This document shows positions 12,609-25,908 of a DNA stretch of 64,000 bases, piece after piece; position 1 is the first letter of the stretch; each line of letters starts with the position of its first letter. This stretch comes from Tomocerus qinae. Its lineage: Eukaryota; Arthropoda; Collembola; Entomobryomorpha; Tomoceridae. The notes beneath the pieces were generated by a model, which saw nothing but the letters and a program-made list of their open reading frames with translations, did not search any database and was not told where the DNA came from. The stretch covers positions 90,520,001 to 90,584,000 of the forward strand of contig CM034546.1 in the NCBI GenBank assembly GCA_020055645.1, in the 5' to 3' direction. The position numbers were made by a program, and so were the translations under genes.

Positions 12609-15600
12609 ATGGCGTTCGTCTGTTATAATTCAAAGATTTTTAATTTGAGAGATGTCTAAGTAAGAATTCTATAATTTATTCCCGAATCTTCAGTTGGTGC
12701 TCTGCGTCCAAGTAGATTAATACACAGAATGCCTATCTCGTTCATTAAAATTAAAGCGTTATAAAATATAGCCTATGAGTGATAGTAAGAAGGAGGCAAC
12801 TGTCTCATTTGGTTCAGTTAGGTAAGGACATAAGAATGCCTCTTCTGCATGGTCGTTAATAGAGGAACTCTATTACACTGGCAGTTCCTGCATCAACTTG
12901 GCAAGAGTATGGAATGATTCTCAATTTCCTTTTCACTTCTGCGGACGATCCTCGAACTGTACGAGCAGAATTAGAGATGTCTACAATGTAATCTGCATGA
13001 ATAGGGAGCCGACGTATGTACGTAGTTTGGTTGCACCTTGCATTATACCTTCTGGTAAACATTCGTCGACCCACTCAATAAAGTTGGGCTGTGGCTAGGA
13101 TTTGGATTTGGTCTGGCTTTACTCTGTGGTAGCAACTAGAGCTTTCTTCCCCAAAGATGAGAATGTAGGCGAGGCGAGACGAAACCAACTCATTTCATTC
13201 ACTCATCGGAATTAATTAAAATCGCCGATTAATATGTGCGTTATGCGTAGCAGTGCAGTAAAGTTCTAATTCCTCTTCTGAGCATCCCGGCCGGCCCAAC
13301 CTTCCACTTCCGTCGATAAAACAATTAGGCATATATTACTACCTACTCCTGCTCAAATCACAAATATCTTTATCAATGTAATATAATGCCTGAATAGGAA
13401 AATGAGAAAACTTTCCCATATAGTAGTAATATTTCTGAAGAGCCTGTTATTCGGTTATTAATGCAATCAGAGCAGTAAAAGGTGATCACAAGAGACGCAA
13501 TGAGATGCTACGAACATTCGACTACTAATTGCATTATATATAGATCTGATGCGTTATTCAATACGACTAATTTGATAGGATCTACTAGTGCGCAACTTTC
13601 CATCAACGACTACTACTTATACACGGTTACACAATACTCTAATCTCATTACTACTACTATTGCTTTAAGATACCTTATCTATATACACAATCGGAGTGCG
13701 AATAAGGATGAACAGACGTCATAAGATGTAATCCAGTGACAAGCCCATTTTACTCATGAATGCATTCACATTCTAAATTCAGACTCCTGATACAATTGTA
13801 TTACATTGAAATTAGCACACCTGACGTAACCATCTCATAGAAATTCACTCTTTAAAACATTAAATACTATTAATTTTGTAGCTATTCTTCCTTTAGTAAT
13901 TATTGAATTGTACCAAATCATAGTCTAATAGGGATCCAGGTAGGCATTTACGAGATTGATAATTCATCCAACAAAATACCGGCACCCGGCAGTAATGTGA
14001 GGTGAGACAACCTTCTCACTCAATACACCAGTAGTATCGCGTTACATAAGTATGTTACTGAACAAAACTATTTTCATTATGATCACCATTGAGGTAGAGG
14101 TAGTATTTTAGATCATCAAGAATAGATTTCATTCTAAGGAAGTCGATTTAATAATCAAGCCTGCTCAATGCCTTCTAAATTAAGAAAGTGAAGAAAATAA
14201 AGTTTTAATAGGTAGTGGATAAATCTGTTGGACTAGAAAAAACTAGGGCTCGTTCTCTTCCTTCCAGAAGACAGTGAGCGTTTAGTGTATAGCATACGTC
14301 GTAGATTTCTGAATTAATCAATTACCATTAACACAGTTGGATTTGTTAGAAAATTTTTAATGTCTCTTTATCGCAAATTGCTATTTCGTTATTGGTGTAA
14401 GTAGTACCGGTTGTTTGCATTACGTACAATTATATCTGTCCTCTCTGACCTGGGTCTGGTTGTGTTTATTTCCAAGATATGCAGAACAATTAGGTTAGAA
14501 ATACTAGAGAGGACAAGATGGTATCAAGTTCTGCAAAGAAAAAAACTTGACCATCTCACGAATGGATTTTACTTATAATTTATCAGTTCAGTTTAGTAGA
14601 TCTACATACTATATTTATTGTTTGTATTGTTTTTAAATTATACGGCAAAGTTGAGAAGGGAAGGAATCTGTTAATGGGTTTCGTTTGGCTAGTTGATCTC
14701 GATAAGGATATTTTGTATTGAATCAAGATTGACGAATGTTGTTTTGTCTACGCATGTCTTCTGTATTCAATTAAATTGAAGGATGGAAGTCAAGTCAGGA
14801 TCGACAAGGCAGGGTTATAAGTTTGTTTGATTTGTGCAATTTAGCAATAAGTAAAGTAAGGTAATGTGAGGATATCTGAGTTAAAAGGCAAATGTTAAAC
14901 AAAGTGCGAGTATGCAGATGTTGGTAGATTAATTCGAAATGGAAAAGTGTTTATTAATACGGATGAAGCATTGAGATGCCAAAAAGTGAGTAATAGTCAG
15001 ATTTGCATTGAACTCGTATAATAAGAAGAGTATGGGAAGGGTAGGGAAGTGAAGATGAATCTGCTGATCCTGCTTGACCACTTTCTCACGTCGTACAGAC
15101 GAGTCGAGTCAAGTGCATCCTTTCCTTACCTTTACAATTATTAAAATAATAATACATATACGAGTTATGTGTTTTTGTGCATACCTGACTCCTATTTAAT
15201 CAAATACTTGAATGAAGCGACTTTGTTTAGTTGCGCTTTAGCCACATGTGCTTAGCGAGGAGTTAGAGTCTCAGCTTAACTTTCTCTTGGGCCTTGACTT
15301 GACATTAAAAAACCGGAAGTTATGTAGGTCGTCTCTCTGTTTCTGCTCTAAGGCGATATATTAACGTTTCCTTTTCATTCGCCATTTACATTAGATTAGT
15401 ATCTGCTCATGTATCTCTCTTACATGTACAATAAACACAGTTATGCACGTTTGTCAAGTTGTAACGTGCATTTAGGTAGGGAGGTACAAATTTATTATTG
15501 TTAGGTAGTTAGAGATACTTGGGGTTTACATACACAAATGAGTTATGCCGAGAGCTATCTGTCTGTGCTAATAATGCAATTGCATTGCATCCTCTCTATG

Positions 15601-15798
15601 TGGACCCTATAGTAGAGACTGGGTGAAGGCATGCCCAGCCCATCGCTTTTAATTTCAACCAAACCAAGTACAAACACTGCATTGTGCGAAACTTAACAGC
15701 AATTAACTACGAATGATCTGGTCTGATCCCTTATTATTTTCTCATCCTACAGAAAGTGACAACGAACGAAAGTAAATTCAGTTTGAAATCCCAGGCGA
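12609..15798. other. Intergenic stretch, nothing supportable
   Basis: Short open frames overlap on both strands near 12.86-13.10 kb and at 13.48-13.72 kb, with no splice context or protein similarity that I can recognise. I see no RNA gene or clear repeat. Confidence 0.45.
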
Positions 15799-15839
15799 TA
15801 TATAAACGTAGAATTGGGGGTCAATTTAGTTTCAGTCTT
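15799..15839 (+). promoter_or_regulatory. TATA + Inr core promoter of the plus-strand matrix gene
   Basis: TATATAAA at 15799-15806 is followed by TTCAGTCT, a good match to the arthropod initiator TCAGTY, with the presumed +1 A at 15834, about 33 bases after the TATA core. A 45-base leader then leads to ATG at 15879 and a consensus donor GTAAGT at 15888. This spacing is typical of insect genes for abundant secreted proteins. It is read from sequence only. Confidence 0.65.
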
Positions 15840-15878
15840 TATTTGCAATATCACTGGTATACAACTGCCAGCTAAAAA

Positions 15879-18800
15879 ATGCCAAGTGTAAGTTCATTTC
15901 AGTTTACATAACTAATTAAATTCTGCCATTTGTGCCCATAGTTTTACTCAATCCTAATTAAGTGATAAACTGTTGGTTTTCGGTTTCTGTGAAATTTCCT
16001 GTGGTTGAAATCGATTTTGGTTGCTTGAACAAATTCGCCCATCTGTACGTTATGTACAGAGATATTATGGAAATTTTCAGAGAAAAGGGAATAAATTACA
16101 ATTCCATGTGTCGCTCTCGGTTTGTAGTGCAGAGTGCATATTGCTCTGTCGCACAATTGCAATTTTCTTCTGTTATCCACTCTGGACATTTTGCACACTG
16201 TGTATTAGCATGCGTATCAATTTCACCCGAACGACAAGGAACTGTTTGTTTTGTTGGCTGTGGGAAAAGTGTTGATTCATGTGTGGGTTTAGTTGAGCAG
16301 AGCCAGAGTCGTAAAATTCATTTTACTTGACTAGCATCCTATTTATATTATAGTTTCATTCTCACAAGTTAATCCGTGCTATGCTTCTTTTACGCATTAC
16401 GCCGCTAATGCAGTGAATGGGCTATACGGATTTAGTTGTTTTCTCTGAGAAATAGCTGTTTTCGATTATTTTCAAGTGCAATAAATTACGATGGGACGCA
16501 TTAACATTAGAAATGGAGAGCTGAACCAAATACAATTGTGGAAACTTCCTACACAGAATTGCATTTTGAATCCTTCTCCAGATAAAATAAAGTGCTCTGA
16601 TTTTCTGAGAGGCAGACTCTCGTTTTTCCCATTTCTCTTCTAGTCCACTTCAGTCCAGCTCAGTTTACTCTTTCACTGTTGCTCTACTTAGACTTAAGTA
16701 CCACTATTCATATCCAGTACTATTATATTTATAATGTGCTGAGAATTCTATACACCTTCTCACCAAGTCAAAATTCAATTGCTTTTCGTTCCATTTCTTA
16801 CCGATTCAATTTCCCCCTTTCTTTTTGTATTTTCCGTACTTATGCAGTTTGTCTAAAGAACAATTAAGCTAATAGAGTTACTCAACCGGAATGCTAAACT
16901 GTTAAGGTTTTTCTGTCTTCTTGGGATCTCTATCTTAATAGAAGTAGCAACTGTGCTGTGGGATCGTTTCGGCGCATTATCCACACTTCTCATAAAATTC
17001 ATTTTCATCTGTGACTGGGTTTTATGATTTTATTTATTTCTTTGGCTCTCCTCCATGCGCTCTTCAATTTTGTCGTGTATTAAGTCACTTCTGTAGTATG
17101 AATTATTCCCTTGAATTTGTATTCCTCACTCATTCCTTACATACATCTTGGTTCTATTGTCTGTATCTGTTAATAGGGATTCCTTGTCAAGCAAAATGAT
17201 AATACTTTGTATTCCATATATGCTCTATCTCCATGAACAAAAGTCAACTAATAGGAAAAGGAAATAAATAACAAAACTAAGCTTCCAATCCAAAGTCTTA
17301 TAATAGTAAAATATTTTATTGCGCTGCTGACAGATAGAGACATGGTTGAAATCCACGAAGAGTCTACTACATTGCTATATCATTATGCTAAGAAAAATAT
17401 ACTTACATCACATTGACATCTTACGTTTCACTTTTCCTTTCCGTTCATTTAAGGGTAAAAGTTGTAGACAAGAATGATTTATTCTTATCAGGATCTGGAT
17501 AGCGTTGGGTCGTCCACCAGTGAGAGTGTCATCTTAAAATGGTTGTATATTATTTTATATCGTCTGTACTTAGCTTTATGTTATAGTATTCCGATATAAT
17601 ATTGACAGGAAACTAGAGGATTATGGGCATAACTGCTACTATAAAGTAGGAAATGAAGACAGGACTTATTTCAACACTTTGCCACAGCAGTTGAGAAGTA
17701 ATAGAGGAGTAAATGCGGTAATTCTCAGAGGATATGATATGATATCAGAGAGAGAGAGTTACCAAGTTAAAAGAAAAGCATAATTCCCAATCTTTTGTTT
17801 CTTTAAGTCCAAGTCCGGCTACTTACATAAACCGCAAGTCCACAACAGCAGACTAACAATAAACTACTGCAAGTCAAAGATAGCATTAGAGATACAAAGA
17901 TAAGTCTCTTTCTTCCTTTTCTTCCACGAGTTTCGCCATTTGAGACAAGGATCGATACATTCGACAATAGCAACCAGAACTCGACGCAAAGCGTTGAATT
18001 GAAACTAAATTCGTCGTCTCAACGAAAGTGAAGGCTAACAAAAGACAAAGTCACCCAATGCAATTTAATGGTAATGTAATTTTACAGGAAGACCAGGCAG
18101 GCCGACAAAGGAAAGACTTGCCAATATACTCCCCTATATACATACTTATATAGACTGCAGATAATATGTACCGCTGGGTACACAGAAAAATGAAAAGCAG
18201 ACGAAATTCCAATCTAATATAACACAAACGGTCGTAGAGAATCATCTGCGGCGACAATAGTAGTATTCCTAATGCATTACTAAAGTATTCCATAGTGTCT
18301 TCTGCAGAGAAATGAAACATAAAAGGTGTATAGATGGTTTTACTTGCACTATCTACAATGATGTACTTAGCAAGGTGAGACTAGGCTAGAGAAGTGTATA
18401 GAGTCAGCCAGGGCTAGACAGGAAGCAATAGATTCATTTCTTGTAATTTGAACGAAGGAGACAAGTCGAAGCTGTTTAGTTTACGTGAACGAACTCAAAT
18501 GAAAACGCTAGTGAAATTTATCGAAAGAAAGGGATAACCAGGTCACAAGGCTAAAACGAGTTTTTTCTCGTTTCAAACAACTCGTATTACTTACAGTGTG
18601 TATTTCTAATGCGTGACAACTATAGGTACTTAGCCTGTGTTTGACTTGGCTAGTCCATATTTGGTACAATGTTTGTACATGTACATAGTTATCCATTTGT
18701 GGCTAAGATGCTTTCAACGAAATTGCAAGTTCAACTCCCCACCCTGTCTAGAAAGAGTTAAAGATTCTTATCGTGACACAGACAGGTGTATCTAAATCTC

Positions 18801-21800
18801 TATCATTAGCATATATTAAGCATTCCTGTCTCTTCTCAGTCACATTTGATAGTCAGTTTGTAAGTATATTCATGATTTAGAATCTTCCTCTGCGGACAAT
18901 TATTAGGGAAAGTGAAATCTAATTGATAATGAAATACCTCATCTGTCTCATATAGACTAAGAAATGTAAATTCCAAATCTTAACATCTGGCAAACAATCA
19001 GTAATTGGCTACATCATAGGTTACTCCACAAGTAACGAATTATTTGTGGAAATGAGTGAGAATAACCTTTATTTTTCACCTTTTCTCCAAGCAATTTATG
19101 TTTCATTGTGCGACGAAAGGTTTTGTAAATTTTATCGGATATAGCCATAATCGATGTAGCGTTCTTACACTTACGTCACTACGTACTTACAATCTACTAT
19201 GCTATTGTTTATGAATTAATTAAAAAGATTTTATCCAGCAGAATATACAAATTTATAATGTTATTAGTATTTACTTAATATTTATTTTTCTATACAGGCG
19301 TTACAATTTCTGTGTCTCACCGCCGTGTTGGCGGTGACGTTGGCAGAGCCGCCGCCGGAGGTAGGCCATGGAAAAGGAGGACTTACCGTAGCCAGTTCGG
19401 CTGGAAAAGGAGTTCGTTACGCTGGACCTATCGTTTATACAAATGAGAAGCCACCAGTGATTCATTTCCCCCCACCACCAGCAACCAAAGTAAGTCAACG
19501 GTTGACAATCTAAGATTCTTCATCAGTACGCATCTCATTAGGAGAAATTTAATTTTATGTGAATAGTGTAAGAGAGAACTCTTACAATAGTCAGGAATGG
19601 AGAATGCCTTATATATTTGTCAGTGGTTCTTCATTATTATGTCTTTGGACAATATTTTTCTTTCTACATTAACATTCATTGTAATATTTCTTATTTTTTA
19701 AATGAAGTCGAATGATGCATTCAAAAAGTGTAAGAAAAGATCTGATGAGAATAGAAAAGTTGAAATTCAAATCGCTTCATTTCGGGATATTTGTCTGTTG
19801 ACGAATGCATTGATTTTCATTTTTATTACTTTCTTCCTCTTTCATCTCGGTTTGCTGGTTAGATTGGGGAATATGGTTCTCTATAGCCTCTAAGTAAATT
19901 GTGTTGAGAGAGGAGAGATGAATGAGCGGAGTAACTTGTCCCAGACAGATTTTACAGGCGACATAAACCTTCGGGATCAATTTGAAATGCATAAGATAGG
20001 TAGAGTTAGTCCTTTCAATCAAATAGTACGATGTGCGAGGAGATCTGTCTACTTAGGTATTCGATCTGTATATGCATTTATAGTGGAGTAGTGTGGAATG
20101 TGGACTCAGACGTCTCACTCAGCCCAGACGTAACTCGACTCTTCACAATAGAGTGCATTAAATATATTGAGAGATTTGATGGTTTCCTTTTCAGGGAGGA
20201 TTTGGAAATGGATGGAAGTCAAAAGGAAGACATTCGATCAAATATGTTCCTCTGCCTCATCACGACTTGCCCGTGTTGATCTATCAATCTGACATCAATC
20301 CTCCTATTCACGTTGTTAATCCCCCTAAAGGCAGCGTTCCCCCTCCTCCACCCCCTCAGAAGGACTATGGTGTTCCTCAAGTATGACTACTTTCAAATAT
20401 TAATGCATCTATAATAATATTTAAATGATATTAATGCACTTATTGATGTGTGTGCACTTATTATGGATTTAGCTACCTGGCATTGGCATAAGCATTCAAA
20501 GATTAAATTAATAGACCCCGCTTATCCGATTCATGTTTATTTTTGTTACAATTTAAATTGTAAAATAGATGTTCCATCTATTTCGACAGGCTCCTCCACT
20601 AGACTCCTATGGGCCCATCTCTGAATTAAAAACAGATGCCTCTTCGTCATCTTATTCATCGTCTCAAGGAGTAAGTGCCTTTTTCACCGAACTCATTCCC
20701 TAAGCATCATGAATTAACCAAATGTATCGATTGAATTTATTCATTTATTTTTTCGTTGACAGGCAAGCTATGGCGATGTGGCTCCTGCTCAAGATACCTT
20801 TCCCAAGGTATTCGTGAGTGCAAATTTTTTTACTTTACTCGTTATGGCTTATTATTATGTTAATTGTATATGGTACAACTATCTCAACGTTTTTTGTATA
20901 CTGTTAGGGTGAATACGGTGCACCGAGTGCCGCTCCAATTTACGAGGCACCAAAAGAAACAGTGGAACCTTTACCAGCTTATGGTCCTCCTGCTCCTAGT
21001 TCTTCTTACGGTGTTTCTGAACTCAAAGCCGAAATAGCTCCTCAAGTAAATCAATTTCATTTTTTTGCAACAAACTCATTTTTCCCCAGAAAGTTTGATA
21101 ATGCTATCGTAGGGACGAAGTGGTATAGTTCAGGAATCAAGTAAGCTAACATTGAAATTCTTTCATCGATTAGATTTTCTCCATCTATAACTAAAAAGAT
21201 CATTCGTGCAATAGGTGTTAGAAAATGGGCCGTGAATATATTTTTATAAAATTAATGAGATCGATGTCTTGAATATAACTTGAATGTGATGCTTCAACAC
21301 ATTTTCCGTTTCATCACTTTCTGACTTTATTATGTATGTTACCTAAAAGTCATTCATAATCTTTAATTTGTCCCTAAAGAAAAGAAAGTTTAGAATGGCC
21401 AAATTAACTTATTTCGATTTTGTTAAATGAATGCAAAACCACTAGGTACTACGGTGGCATTGTGGCATATCTGTCATGATAATTTCACACGTCACACCCT
21501 TATAAATACCGTCATTCATAATACGGCTACAACAAAGTCCGACAAAGCAATGAGACATTATTACCATATGTAATCATGGTAGTAAGTTTCATGTAAACGA
21601 AAACATAAACTTAGGAGTTGGATCAAGACCATTGATCATGAAAATATTCTATTTATAGGCCTCTTATGGTGTACCTGAAGCAGCGGGTGTTTTAGACAGC
21701 TATGGTCCTCCAGCCCAGGTAAAAATGATCATTTTGTCTTATTTGGTTCGTAATAGTGTGGAAATAGGTTGTACAGTTTCTACACTGGAAATACATTAAG

Positions 21801-24800
21801 CATTTTGCTGTTTCTGCACTCCTACGTGAGATTTTCTCCTAAAGGACTCATAAAAGTACTTTTATCCCCAATGCCAAACATTAACTGGAGGTTTTCATGT
21901 ATTTTAAAGTTCCCCGTTAAACAACATCCATGACTAACTTAGGTCATATTATATCAATGTTATTTTCACTATTTTGAATATTAGTACCCTGTTTAAGCAA
22001 TCTCATGGTGACCCCGTATGAAGAAGCTGGACGCTGCACCTAGTATTAGGTGGCATTATGAGTCATTTAGGAGTAGAGTCTTCTAGGAGTAATCCCTCAT
22101 AGGAGTCATTCTATGCAACCATTCTTATTAAAATTCACATACGTATTTTGTAGCTTTCATCAAATTATGGTCCACCTCAAATCCAAGATTCATACGGACC
22201 TCCACAACCCCAAATTCAAGATTCATATGGACCACCTCCAGCTCAAATCGCAGATTCATATGGACCACCTGCCCAAAGTAGTTATGCTCCTCCTCCCAAG
22301 GTATTCGTGAGTGGAAATTGATTACGTAAAAACTAAAAATAAACCGAAGCAATCGCCATTAAAATAAAATCTTTTCAACATTGTCATAGGCCGAGTATGG
22401 TGCTCCAATTTCCTCAATTTCTTCCTCATATGGTGGCCCTCCTCCGCCAAATTCTATTTCGTCCGGTTCTTACTCTTCGAGCTCTATTTCGTACGGAGTC
22501 CCTACCAAAACAGTAACACATTATGGACCTCCACCAAAGGTACATTAAAATTTAAGGTGTCGGTTTGAATTAAATTAGGTAAAACTCGTTGCTCTCATTT
22601 GGTAGGAGGTTCACATAAGATACAGTTCCAAGTCTACATTACATAAAATTCATGCACCCAAAACATGACCACATTTTGAAATTGTTATATCAAACACCAC
22701 AAGTAAATGCTACCCAACATTGTTTACATACTCAACCTCCACAAAAGTACATGCACATATCACTTTCCATAAACAGAAATATTACTGTCAATTTTGTAGA
22801 CACTTATGAACTAATTACAGAATAGAGAGAAGTGTTAATTTGGGCTGTGTTTGTATTTTATTAGCCCGTCTACGGTCCACCATCTGCTCCCCCTAGGAAA
22901 CCGGCTCCCCTTCCACATATCATATATGCTGGTCACCCTCCAATTCATATTTTCACGTCACCTTCACTAACAATGGAAGTTCCTAAAGGCCTTCAGAGTA
23001 CACTTTTTAACGGATCCCCACCATCGGTAAAGCTAGTCAATTAACCTTAAAGTAATTATGCATTCCTAATCCCTTGCCCGTATTAGCTGCTATCATTTTT
23101 AAATCTTATCAATTACAGCTAAATAGCCACTTATGGCTTTTAGAACTTTATCCCTTGCAACGACATGTACCTAATATCTTCCCTTTTGCTAGTAGTGTGT
23201 AGCTCTTAGTGCTCTAGAATTCCTAAGCATATAATATATCCTTTATGAATTCACAAATCGGTTTTACGCGTGTAACAGCTTGTATTGCTAGTTTTAGTGC
23301 CCATGTCCAGTCATTTTGCACGGCATGGTTTGCAATATTTATTTGCTCATTTTTAATGCAGAATACATTTGGCAATGTTATAATAATCCTCTGAATTATC
23401 ATGCATGAAAATTAAATATTTTGTGCATGTTGTATAAAATCTAATACTGATAGTACAAGTAACGTATTAATTATAACCTGTCCAACTAAATTCCGCTTGA
23501 CAGAATACTTGGGTCAAAATTGATCAAATTAATTTGTATTTCAATTAAAGGAGAGTTACGGCCCACCAAAGACCCAAATAATTGAATATGGACCTCCCCC
23601 TTCTCAAATATCATCCAGTTATGGTGTTCCTTCTTCCCCACCGTCGTCATCTTATGGTATTCCTCAAGGCCCTTTGATTGAAAGTTCCCCCCACCAACAG
23701 GTAAGAATTCTTTCTTGATTTGTTAGCTAAAGAGTACTCCAAATTTCGGAAAAGCAGTCCCAATCTCAACATATATTACGAGTTGTATGTACTTTGTGAA
23801 TTGGTTGAGTTATTATACCACGATTAAGTTGGCCGTTTTAATTTATAATGTTTCCTAACACACAAAGTGCTTTGTTTGGCTTATGTAGGATTTAAGAAGT
23901 AATATTTACTTTATAAATGCTGTGAGATTAAAATGATTCTACTCTTATGATATGTCTTAATCAAAAAGTATAAATGTCGCATTTTTGTATGCTATGCATA
24001 GTTTAGATTGATCATTTAATTCTGTTATGACTGTATTTTAAATGACAAAACTAAATTGCATTTCAGGTCTCCTCAAGTTATGGTGCCCCGCAAGGCCCTG
24101 TGATTGATAGCTACGCTCCAAGTGGTCCCCCAGCCCAGGTAAAATGAATCGTAGTTTATGATTTTTGCGTTTTAACTTGTTGTTAGATATATTTAACAGA
24201 CTTGTAACAACTCACTCACTTTTTTCATTCTGTAAATTCAGTGTTTATAGCAGCAGTACTACAATCCATAACCCACAATCAATACTTCTAATCAAATAAT
24301 GAGTTAAATAGTTTTGGTTTGTGACAAATGTGTAGGAGTGTGTATGGACTAAAATATAAAACCGCAATTTTATGCGCATCAGCTTATCACATCATTTGTC
24401 TATATGTAGTAGCATTCGTACCTACTAATTTTGATTACTATTTCTAGCAAAGCGTCAAAACTTAACTGATCATTCATTTTGTAGATTTCATCTGGTTATG
24501 GTGCTCCACAAGCCCCTGTCATTGATTCGTACAGCCCCGGTCCTCCCAAGGTATTCGTGAGTGAAAATTTTATACCTTTATATAGAATGGATTTATTTTT
24601 CGGTTCTTATTGAAATGGTCCTTTTGAATTCTATATTAATTAGGGTGAATACGGCCCCCCTATAAGTTCTTCGGTTAGCTCTTCATATGGATCTGGACAT
24701 CCTCCTCCACCACCACCACCACCTAAAGCTTCTATTTTCAGCTTTAGCATTGGCAACCTTAAGGTAAGCTGATGTTAAAATATGCGACAGAATATCCTAA

Positions 24801-25908
24801 ATTATAGACTTCACTAACTTCTTATTTCATTTTTATGAATCTAGCATGGACCCCCTAAATCTCAATATGGACCCCCGAAGTTAGTCTCAGTAACTACTAC
24901 CTACGGAAAAGGACCAGGCCATCACAGCGTAAGCTTATTAAATACAGTATTAATCTAGCTAAAGTTCACTTTTCTGAATGATAGTGATAATTTTCTATTT
25001 TCTCAGCATGGACATGGAGGACATGGAGGTAGCGGAGGACACGGAGGACATGGAATTAGCGGAGGACACGGGGGACATGGAATTAGCGGAGGACACGGAC
25101 ACTCAATCAAGCACATTAGTCATGGGCCACCAATAAAATCCCGTCCAAAGTATGCAATCGCACCAAAAGCGTGGCACAAGCCCCCAATTATCATCTATCA
25201 AGGAATTAAGCCTCCAGTTCACGTATTCCAAAAATCTAGCGGAGGGTATCCGTCATCAATCTCTGGATCTTCTTCAGATGGAGTTGATCTGACATACGCT
25301 ACTTCTCGCTCTTCAGCTAGTGGTTAGTATAGTATAAATAAATCGAAAAGGTTATGAATAATACGAATTCACTTTTTTGTTTCCGTAATTTTTAATATTT
25401 CGAAAATTGTTGTTCAGCCGGACAATTAATTGACCACAAATCGAGCAAGAAAATTCAGAAAATGCAGCCAGCTCTGTGGCTGAGGACATTCGGAGTGCCA
25501 AGTAGCTCAGGAGGTGGTGGAATGAAGACTCTCTACGTTTCAGATTTGACTACAGCAGGATCAGGGAATCAATACCAAACTTACTTCGTATCAAATCCCG
25601 TGTCCCTTCAGCAGGTAGCTAAAGCCGCCGTGTCGCCTACACCGCAAGTAGAACTTGAAAATGCATCAACAGTGATGAATTTGGAGCCCTCTCCGTCAAG
25701 CAAACCTGTGGTAACCATTTCGTCAGCGGAGATAGTGCCAAGTCCGTCAACAAGCGCGCAACCGCGTCTAGATGTATTACCAGCATTTATTGCTAATTCC
25801 GATGGACAGACACTAAGCAGTGTGCCAATGTCTTACCAGTCTATTGTTGTCCAGTCTGCAGCAGCTCCCCCCTCGTCAGGGGAAGTCACAGTCACAAAGA
25901 CAGTCTAG
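15879..25908 (+). CDS. Secreted Pro/Tyr/Gly-rich YGPP-repeat matrix protein, 17 coding exons
   Basis: Exons: 15879-15887, 19298-19489, 20195-20380, 20590-20670, 20763-20807, 20908-21045, 21659-21718, 22154-22300, 22390-22539, 22865-23026, 23551-23700, 24067-24138, 24485-24550, 24644-24763, 24845-24928, 25007-25322, 25418-25908. Together they encode 822 residues. Exon 1 gives only Met-Pro-Ser; exon 2 supplies ALQFLCLTAVLAVTLA, completing a signal peptide with predicted cleavage before EPPPEV. The body is made of SYGPP, SYGAP, SYGVP and EYGPP motifs, reminiscent of the YGAP units of resilin-like proteins, whose tyrosines can be cross-linked. A module of the form IIYxGxxPP[IV]H[VI] appears four times (exons 2, 3, 10, 16). 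Exon 16 opens with Gly-His repeats (HGGHG). The C-terminal exon is Ser/Thr/Val-rich. All introns are phase 0 except the last (phase 1). I see no Rebers-Riddiford chitin-binding consensus. The likely role is structural in an extracellular matrix or cuticle; the named family is unknown to me. The exon 1 assignment is the least certain part. Confidence 0.85.
25007..25098 (+). repeat. Gly-His-rich tandem repeat within exon 16
   Basis: The unit GGACATGGAATTAGCGGAGG and its variants repeat about three times, encoding GGHGISGGHG. Closely related copies suggest recent slippage or unequal exchange. Histidine-rich runs could bind metal or quinones in a matrix; that is inference. Confidence 0.7.

Noticed and set aside
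15944..16330. Overlapping open frames on both strands (up to 122 codons).
   Set aside because: They lie in the first intron of the YGPP gene in mutually exclusive frames with no motif; chance is the simplest explanation.
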